Assembly (NCBI GenBank): GCA_016198645.1
Contig: JACQIE010000088.1
Location: forward strand, 1 to 5,027
Origin: Candidatus Aenigmatarchaeota archaeon
Lineage (GTDB): Archaea > Aenigmatarchaeota > Aenigmatarchaeia > GW2011-AR5
Length of the DNA stretch: 5,027 bases
Direction: 5' to 3'
The notes beneath the pieces are model-generated. The model ran no database searches, was not told the DNA's origin, and saw only the letters and a list, made by a program, of their open reading frames with translations. Made by a program: the position numbers and the translations under genes. Positions 1 through 3,681 of this stretch are shown piece after piece. The first letter of the stretch is position 1; the number at the start of each line of letters is the position of its first letter.

Positions 1-23
1 ACGTTAAGGTCTGTTTCATCCAT
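1..23 (-). CDS. Possible 5' end of a divergent gene, cut by the window edge
   Basis: Reading the minus strand from position 23 gives an open frame starting MDETDLNV that runs off the left edge. A second in-frame start is not seen, and only eight codons are visible, so no function can be given. Support is contextual: the stretch between it and the aspartate kinase start is AT-rich, and a minus-strand AT-rich box (GTAAATAGAT, 46-55) is centred about 27 bases upstream of this ATG, the spacing expected for a leaderless archaeal gene. It could equally be chance. Confidence 0.3.
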
Positions 24-31
24 TATCTCAC

Positions 32-57
32 TACGATTTTCGTAATCTATTTACGAA
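32..57. repeat. TACGA repeat cluster, operator-like
   Basis: Three copies of the same pentamer alternate in orientation: TACGA at 32-36, its complement TCGTA at 40-44, and TACGA at 52-56. The last two form a perfect 7-bp dyad, TTCGTAA / TTACGAA (39-45 and 51-57), with a 5-base spacer. The outer two form direct repeats (TACGATTTTC and TACGAATTTC, nine of ten bases equal) exactly 20 bp apart, about two helical turns. The cluster lies between two putative divergent starts, just upstream of the aspartate kinase TATA box and over the possible minus-strand TATA box. This fits a repressor or activator site; no specific regulator is recognised. Confidence 0.35.
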
Positions 58-64
58 TTTCAAA

Positions 65-72
65 ATTTAAAT
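65..72 (+). promoter_or_regulatory. TATA box of the aspartate kinase gene
   Basis: The octamer ATTTAAAT is preceded by an A-rich stretch (possible BRE) and is centred about 27 bases before the ATG at 96. In archaea transcription starts roughly 25 bases after the TATA centre, so the mRNA should start at or within a few bases of the ATG. No Shine-Dalgarno site with normal spacing is present, in agreement with a leaderless transcript. Confidence 0.6.
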
Positions 73-95
73 AAGCATCTAATGAGAATAAGGGC

Positions 96-1418
96 ATGAG
101 AACAGTGATAAAGGCCGGCGGCTCGTCACTAAAAGACGTGGCGGGCGTGAGAACGGTAATATGGCAGGCGCGCGAAGCGGCGGGCGACAAGCTCGTCGTC
201 GTTTCCGCGCAGGGCAAAGAAACCGACAGGATTATAGGCGCGATTCAAATGGCTGAGAGCGGCGGGAAGCCGCCGGAGCCGGAGGAGATATTCCGTGAAT
301 TTGAGTCCATGGGCATCCCTTCGTCGTACCATAGAGGCACGAGGGATTCCATATATATAGCGTTCAAGAATGCGGCGAATTTGCCCGCTCTTCCGGAGAG
401 GCAGCGAACCGGCTTTTATCATATGGCAGGGGAACGGCTGTCTGCCGTGGCGGCAAAATTCGTGGCGGAGCAGGAGGGCATTGATGCGGCAATGGTGGAT
501 TTCACGGACGAAGACTTTCCTCTTGCCGTCCGGGGGCATTACCTCAACGCTTCGCCCGATTACGGCGCGGCACGAGCCAAGGCACAGATACTACTGGAAA
601 AGCACAAGGGCCGAATGATTATAGTTCCGGGATATGGCGGCATAGACAACCGGAGCCGTGTAATGAAAGCCCTTGGCAGGGGAGGTTCTGACACTGCAGC
701 ATTTGCTTATCTTTATGCCCTCGGCGCAAGCGAGCTTTACATTCTCACGGATGTCAATGGAATACTGGATGGCAACGTGGAAGGCGGAAAAACCGTGCAG
801 GAACTGGACATAGACGAGGTGAAGGACGCCGCCACGCTGGGCGCGAAGCTTCCGGGCAGGAAGGCCGTGCAGGGACTTGAACTCTGCTATGCGGAAAACT
901 CGCGACCCGGCGTCTACATAGCCAGAGATGTGCACGGAAAAAGAACTTCCATAATGAAAGAAACCGAAAGGCGCCCTGCGAGACTTGTGGCCGGAAGAGA
1001 AGTGGTTGCGTTCCACGTGGCCGGAAATCTTACAGGCATGGAAGACACCCTTAGAAAACACGGCATAGATTTTCCTCTCGGCGTGGGCAGCGATTATGCT
1101 CATCTCGTCGTAGCCGATGATGTGGCGAGCTATGCCCAAGGAGTCTTGTCCGACTTTGCCATGCGCAAAGAAGGAAACGTGACTGTAAGCCCTGCTGTGC
1201 CTATGATATATGCAGGAGTTGTGGGCAATGGCATGCCCGACGCGACTGGCTTTTTGAACAGGGCTGCCTACACTTTAACGCACGCTGGAATGACGTTAGC
1301 GTACGGCAGGGACCCCGGCAGGGTTTCGCTGGGATACCTCATAAACAGGGATGCCGCGCGACCCCATATGCTGCGTGATGCATTAACTGCCCTGCACGAA
1401 GAATTTATCAGGAAGTGA
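96..1418 (+). CDS. lysC: Aspartate kinase (aspartokinase)
   Basis: Cytosolic enzyme that phosphorylates L-aspartate with ATP, the first step to lysine, threonine and methionine. The 440-residue product has the amino acid kinase fold: N-terminal KAGGSS (6-11, usually KFGGSS/T), VVVSAQGKETD (34-44), the GER segment (112-114), the nucleotide-site GRGGSDTAA (194-202) and TDVNGIL (218-224). The C-terminal part (about 297-440) reads as a tandem ACT regulatory region and ends in the family-typical ALHEEFI, so feedback control by an amino acid is likely but the effector cannot be read. Oddities: Phe of KFGG is Ala, and the usual DPR after the TDV.G motif is missing (DGNVEGG instead). Start at 96 is favoured by the TATA spacing and by residue 1 falling just before the first beta strand. 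The end overlaps the convergent glycosylase gene by 11 bp. Symbol follows function; archaeal names vary. Confidence 0.9.
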   Translation: MRTVIKAGGSSLKDVAGVRTVIWQAREAAGDKLVVVSAQGKETDRIIGAIQMAESGGKPPEPEEIFREFESMGIPSSYHRGTRDSIYIAFKNAANLPALPERQRTGFYHMAGERLSAVAAKFVAEQEGIDAAMVDFTDEDFPLAVRGHYLNASPDYGAARAKAQILLEKHKGRMIIVPGYGGIDNRSRVMKALGRGGSDTAAFAYLYALGASELYILTDVNGILDGNVEGGKTVQELDIDEVKDAATLGAKLPGRKAVQGLELCYAENSRPGVYIARDVHGKRTSIMKETERRPARLVAGREVVAFHVAGNLTGMEDTLRKHGIDFPLGVGSDYAHLVVADDVASYAQGVLSDFAMRKEGNVTVSPAVPMIYAGVVGNGMPDATGFLNRAAYTLTHAGMTLAYGRDPGRVSLGYLINRDAARPHMLRDALTALHEEFIRK

Positions 1419-1998
1419 CGGGATTACTTCTCCTCAGCTTCCCTTCTTCCACGATAAGCGCGTGGAATTCCCCGTAAACGGGGACGCTTCGCGGAAGCGA
1501 CTTTTCGAAAAGCTCTCTTATTTCATCGTATTCTTCGTTTCCGCTTATCATGCGCCTCGCTGACAAAAGCCTTCTGGTGTAGGCATCCACCACGAAATAA
1601 GGCCTGCCGCATGCGTAAAGAAGTATAGCGTCGGCGGTTTCCTTGCCGATGCCGTTTATTTCCAGCAGTGCGTCCCGCGTCGCATTTTTCGCAAATGCGG
1701 CAAACGAACCGTAGGAAGACACGAAGCGTGCCAATGCCTTGAGCCTGCGGGCTTTCTGGCGGAAGAATCCCGAGGGGCGGACGAGCCTCTCCAGCCGGGG
1801 CATCGGCATGGCAGCAATTTTCGCGGCGCCCATCGCCTGCGCGCCTGCCATGTTGCTTATCGCCTTTTCGACGTTCTTCCAGCTCGTGCCCTGAGTGAGC
1901 ACCGCACCGGCGCATATCTCAAAGCGGTTCTTCGTCCGGCACGGCCACCATTCCTGCCGGCCGTGTTTTTCAAGAAGCTCGCGGTAGAGCTGCATCAT
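1408..1998 (-). CDS. Endonuclease III-related DNA glycosylase (HhH-GPD, COG2231/MagIII-like)
   Basis: Predicted base-excision repair enzyme of 196 residues. The N-terminal WWPC (17-20) and LTQGTSWKNVEKAI (34-47) are typical of the endonuclease III-related group that includes Helicobacter MagIII (3-methyladenine glycosylase). The helix-hairpin-helix is LLEINGIGKETADAILLYA (111-129), followed by VVDAYTRRL (136-144), where Asp138 is the expected catalytic aspartate. The Lys of bifunctional endonuclease III (GRKTA) is Glu120 here, which argues for a monofunctional glycosylase. No C-terminal cysteines exist, so no 4Fe-4S cluster; the protein stops soon after HALIVEEGK. The frame stays open upstream to an ATG at 2052, but that stretch is the tRNA gene, so the start is ATG 1998 (or ATG 1995). 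The start lies one base from the tRNA 3' end, implying co-transcription. Substrate is inferred, not shown. Confidence 0.85.
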   Translation of the reverse strand: MMQLYRELLEKHGRQEWWPCRTKNRFEICAGAVLTQGTSWKNVEKAISNMAGAQAMGAAKIAAMPMPRLERLVRPSGFFRQKARRLKALARFVSSYGSFAAFAKNATRDALLEINGIGKETADAILLYACGRPYFVVDAYTRRLLSARRMISGNEEYDEIRELFEKSLPRSVPVYGEFHALIVEEGKLRRSNPVTS

Positions 1999-1999
1999 A

Positions 2000-2096
2000 T
2001 GGGCGCGACGGGATTCGAACCCGCGAACCCCCTGCTTAGAAGGCTTGCACATGCCCTATGGCATTAGGTGCTCTATCCAAGCTGAGCTACGCGCCC
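2000..2096 (-). tRNA. tRNA-Arg (anticodon UCU), intron-containing
   Basis: Decodes AGA/AGG. After removal of a 21-nt intron the 76-nt product folds as a standard cloverleaf: acceptor GGGCGCG/CGCGCCC, D stem GCTC/GAGC with GG in the loop, anticodon stem CCTGC/GCAGG with loop CTTCTAA (anticodon TCT, plus-strand 2038-2040), a 6-nt variable loop, T stem GCGGG/CCCGT with loop TTCGAAT, and discriminator A at 2000. The 3' CCA is not encoded and must be added. Without excision the anticodon stem cannot form. The gene is read from the same small promoter region as gap, in the opposite direction, and the downstream glycosylase ORF begins after a single spacer base. Confidence 0.97.
2045..2065 (-). other. 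Archaeal tRNA intron at position 29/30 with bulge-helix-bulge motif
   Basis: The 21-nt intron interrupts the 5' strand of the anticodon stem, not the usual 37/38 site. On the minus strand exon GCAC (2071-2068) pairs with intron GTGC (2050-2047) as the 4-bp central helix. The 3-nt bulge CT|A (2067-2065) marks the 5' splice site and AA|G (2046-2044) the 3' site. The inner helix is ATGCC/GGCAT closed by the loop ATAG. No clear outer helix is seen, so the motif is of the relaxed kind. Cutting at these points restores the CCTGC stem exactly. Splicing endonuclease and ligase, typical of archaea, would act here. Confidence 0.92.
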
Positions 2097-2119
2097 CTTA
2101 GTTGTCTTGCTGTGAAAGG

Positions 2120-2127
2120 AATTTAAG
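2120..2127. promoter_or_regulatory. Shared near-palindromic TATA element between tRNA-Arg and gap
   Basis: AATTTAAG reads CTTAAATT on the other strand. Its centre (about 2123) is about 26 bases from the gap ATG at 2149 and 27 bases from the tRNA 5' end at 2096, so one element is correctly placed for both. No other TATA-like box is visible in the 52-bp gap at the right distance. On the gap side the purine-rich GTGAAAGG (2112-2119) fits a BRE; the tRNA side is less purine-rich. gap has no Shine-Dalgarno site and should be leaderless. Confidence 0.6.
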
Positions 2128-2148
2128 CGTAAACGGGTTATACAGTTC

Positions 2149-3159
2149 ATGGTTGTCAAAGTCCTTGTCAACGGCTTCGGAACAATCGGCAAGCGCGTTG
2201 CGTGGGCAGTCACGTTGCAGGACGACATGGAGCTGCTGGGCATTGCCAACCGCTCACTAAACTCCAATGTCAAAAGCATGATGGGCGCAAACGGGCCGCT
2301 GAAAGGAATGAAGATATTTTCCACCGCCGGCGGCGCCGGCTTTGACGGAACGCTGGAAGACGTGCTGTCAAAAGCGGACGTTGTCGTGGACGGAATGCCT
2401 TCAGGCATCGAAGAAAAATTCAAGCCTCTTTACGAGAAATACGGCGTGAAAGCCGTCTATCAGGGAGGCGCGGACGAAAATATCGCTCCGCTAAGCTTTA
2501 ACGCCGATGCGAATTATGCAAAAGCACTGGGGCAAAAAGCGGCGCGCGTCGTGAGCTGTAATACGACTTCGTTGATAAGAACGATACACGCGCTGGACAA
2601 AACGTTTGGCGTGGACGAAATATTTGCCAGTCTTGTACGCCGCGCCGTGGACCCTGCTGATGACAAAAAGGGGCCGGTAAACGCGGCCGTTCCGGAGACC
2701 GAAGTGCCGTCGCACCACGGGCCGGATGTCAATACTGTTTTGCCGCACATCAACATTTCCACGGTAGCCGTAAAAGTCCCGACGACGCTTGCGCATCTTC
2801 ACGCAGTCGTCGGGAAAGTGAAGCGCGACGTGACAACCGAACAGGTCGTAGAAGCTTTCCGCAAGGCTAACCGCATCGCGCTCTTTGCAGCGAAAGACGG
2901 CTATACTTCCACGGCTGCTTTAATGGAGCATTACCGCGACATAAACCGCCCGCGCGGCGACATGTACGAGGCGGCGATATGGTCGGACTCCGTCAAAGCC
3001 GAGGGCAGGAAAGTCTACTGGATGCACGCCGTGCACTCCGAAGCTATAGTGATACCGGACAACATTGATGCCATCCGCGCACTATCCGGAATAGAAAAAG
3101 ACGCAACGAAGTCCATTGCCAAGACGAATAAGACACTGGGCATTGTGAATGATTTCTGA
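2149..3159 (+). CDS. gap: Glyceraldehyde-3-phosphate dehydrogenase, archaeal type II, phosphorylating
   Basis: Cytosolic enzyme interconverting glyceraldehyde-3-phosphate and 1,3-bisphosphoglycerate with NAD(P); in many archaea it mainly serves gluconeogenesis. The 336-residue length matches the archaeal family. The N-terminal Rossmann motif is NGFGTIGKR (8-16). The catalytic site is SCNTTSLIR (136-144) with Cys137, RRAVDP (164-169) follows, and the expected catalytic histidine lies in TTLAHLHAV (212-220). The second beta strand is followed by ANRSLNSN (33-40), where better-known archaeal members have a TKTKPD-like segment, so cofactor choice may differ. Start at 2149 is set by the glycine motif at the expected distance and by the TATA element 26 bases upstream; no Shine-Dalgarno site is present. 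Divergent from tRNA-Arg; downstream lies a T-rich, terminator-like stretch. Confidence 0.95.
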   Translation: MVVKVLVNGFGTIGKRVAWAVTLQDDMELLGIANRSLNSNVKSMMGANGPLKGMKIFSTAGGAGFDGTLEDVLSKADVVVDGMPSGIEEKFKPLYEKYGVKAVYQGGADENIAPLSFNADANYAKALGQKAARVVSCNTTSLIRTIHALDKTFGVDEIFASLVRRAVDPADDKKGPVNAAVPETEVPSHHGPDVNTVLPHINISTVAVKVPTTLAHLHAVVGKVKRDVTTEQVVEAFRKANRIALFAAKDGYTSTAALMEHYRDINRPRGDMYEAAIWSDSVKAEGRKVYWMHAVHSEAIVIPDNIDAIRALSGIEKDATKSIAKTNKTLGIVNDF

Positions 3160-3201
3160 ACTGTTAGACGGGTATAAGACGTCTGCGCTCGAATATTTGC
3201 C

Positions 3202-3226
3202 AATCATTTTTCTGATTACTTCTTCC
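3202..3226 (+). terminator. T-rich probable terminator of gap
   Basis: Starting 43 bases after the gap stop codon, a small hairpin AATCA/TGATT (3202-3206, 3213-3217) carries five T's in its loop and is followed by the pyrimidine-rich ACTTCTTCCACCC. Archaeal RNA polymerase stops at T-runs with little need for a hairpin, so this is the likeliest end of the gap transcript. A second 5-bp stem, AGACG/CGTCT, lies at 3166-3184. Confidence 0.35.
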
Positions 3227-3239
3227 ACCCGTTCAAGAT

Positions 3240-3247
3240 ATTTAAAC
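3240..3247 (+). promoter_or_regulatory. TATA box upstream of the leucine-rich small ORF
   Basis: ATTTAAAC is identical to the leuS TATA box octamer and is preceded by AAGAT, a partly purine BRE position. Its centre lies about 25 bases before ATG 3269, the same spacing seen at the three other protein-gene promoters of this window. It predicts a transcript starting near 3268 that would be leaderless for the small ORF. Confidence 0.5.
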
Positions 3248-3268
3248 ATGCCTGCCAAATAGGATATT

Positions 3269-3331
3269 ATGGCAAAGCAAATCACGCCTGTAACGAAGTT
3301 GCTTAGCCTGCGCGTTCTGCTGCTCTTCTAA
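3269..3331 (+). CDS. Leucine-rich 20-residue small ORF, possible leader peptide
   Basis: ATG to TAA encodes MAKQITPVTKLLSLRVLLLF. Six of the last ten codons are leucine (TTG, CTT, CTG, CTG, CTG, CTC at 3299-3325). No Shine-Dalgarno site precedes it, but the ATG lies where a leaderless mRNA should begin after the 3240 TATA box. Codons CTG-CTG-CTC can pair with downstream bases (GCTG/CAGC plus CTC/GAG, 3319-3325 with 3336-3345), and a T6 run follows at 3350-3355. Together this resembles an attenuation leader peptide; alternatively it is a small hydrophobic peptide, or chance within the leader of a longer RNA. No homologue is recognised. Confidence 0.4.
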   Translation: MAKQITPVTKLLSLRVLLLF

Positions 3332-3344
3332 TTTCGAGGAACAG

Positions 3345-3377
3345 CTCCGTTTTTTACGTCATGAACAACAAACGGAG
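3345..3377. repeat. Perfect 8-bp inverted repeat in the leader of the 74-residue ORF
   Basis: CTCCGTTT (3345-3352) and AAACGGAG (3370-3377) are exact complements with a 17-base spacer. The left arm includes the start of the T6 run (3350-3355); the right arm carries a GGAGG. In RNA this would be a moderately stable hairpin that hides both the T-run and the upstream GGAGG; as DNA it could be a protein site. A weaker hairpin (GGA/TCC, 3338-3340 with 3346-3348) shares bases with the left arm, so the two are mutually exclusive. Confidence 0.4.
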
Positions 3378-3397
3378 GCATCGCGCTATAACGAGAT

Positions 3398-3403
3398 GGA
3401 GGT
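3398..3403 (+). promoter_or_regulatory. Strong Shine-Dalgarno site for the 74-residue ORF
   Basis: GGAGGT matches the archaeal anti-Shine-Dalgarno sequence and ends nine bases before ATG 3413, or three bases before GTG 3407. The spacing favours the ATG. It is the only convincing ribosome-binding site in the window, which implies that this ORF is translated from an mRNA with a long leader. Confidence 0.6.
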
Positions 3404-3412
3404 AGTGTGAGT

Positions 3413-3637
3413 ATGGAAACGGGAAGTGCACCAAGAATGGTAGGTAGGGGAGAAGTCTTCTGGGGTGGGAAACAGATGGGTGTATTTGACATAGTCCAGA
3501 TGCCCGGCTATCGTGCGCCTGTCGCGATTATTCCTCTCCGTGGCAGTGGGAGAGTAGAGAAATACGTACAGGGCGGGCCGAATACGTATCATGTACTTGA
3601 TTGCCGTCTGGAAACAGAAAGAATGAGTCCTTACTGA
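3413..3637 (+). CDS. Hypothetical small protein, 74 residues, no recognised family
   Basis: The product is glycine-rich (11 Gly), with alternating hydrophobic segments such as GVFDIVQM and APVAIIPL that suggest a small beta-rich cytosolic protein; no signal peptide, membrane helix or metal-binding motif is seen. A strong Shine-Dalgarno site precedes it. GTG 3407 would add two residues. Codon use differs from neighbours: all three serines are AGT, a codon absent from the visible leuS, and three of seven arginines are CGT, also absent there. This points to acquisition from elsewhere, to a fast-evolving gene, or to a chance ORF inside an RNA. It ends 44 bases before leuS and may share a transcript with the upstream small ORF. 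I do not recognise its function. Confidence 0.55.
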   Translation: METGSAPRMVGRGEVFWGGKQMGVFDIVQMPGYRAPVAIIPLRGSGRVEKYVQGGPNTYHVLDCRLETERMSPY

Positions 3638-3654
3638 GTCTTTAGCAACAGCCA

Positions 3655-3662
3655 ATTTAAAC
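3655..3662 (+). promoter_or_regulatory. TATA box of leuS
   Basis: ATTTAAAC, same octamer as at 3240, preceded by GCCA. Its centre lies about 24 bases before the leuS ATG at 3682, again predicting a leaderless or nearly leaderless transcript. A purine-rich GAGGAA (3668-3673) could act as a ribosome-binding site, eight bases from the ATG, if the gene is also read from an upstream promoter. Confidence 0.6.
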
Positions 3663-3681
3663 TTACCGAGGAATTGAAATC

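Noticed and set aside
82..99. Five-codon upstream ORF (MRIRA) whose stop overlaps the aspartate kinase ATG
   Set aside because: Its ATG lies only about 14 bases after the TATA centre, so it would not be in the mRNA; the overlap is probably chance.
591..1139. Long open frame on the minus strand inside the aspartate kinase gene, with 129-539 minus as a similar case
   Set aside because: Shadow frames opposite a well-supported gene; products look like composition-driven sequence with no recognisable motif.
1999..2052. N-terminal extension of the glycosylase ORF to ATG 2052
   Set aside because: The 18 extra codons are the tRNA-Arg 3' exon and intron read in frame; the family homology begins at MMQLYRELL (1998).
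3160..3240. C/D box or other structured small RNA after gap
   Set aside because: ATGATTT and CTGA-like strings are present but too close together and without a K-turn or guide layout; only a T-rich terminator-like stretch is supportable.
3386..3655. 89-residue minus-strand frame opposite the 74-residue ORF
   Set aside because: It would start with TTG inside the leuS promoter region and has no TATA or ribosome-binding site; the plus-strand ORF has a strong Shine-Dalgarno site.
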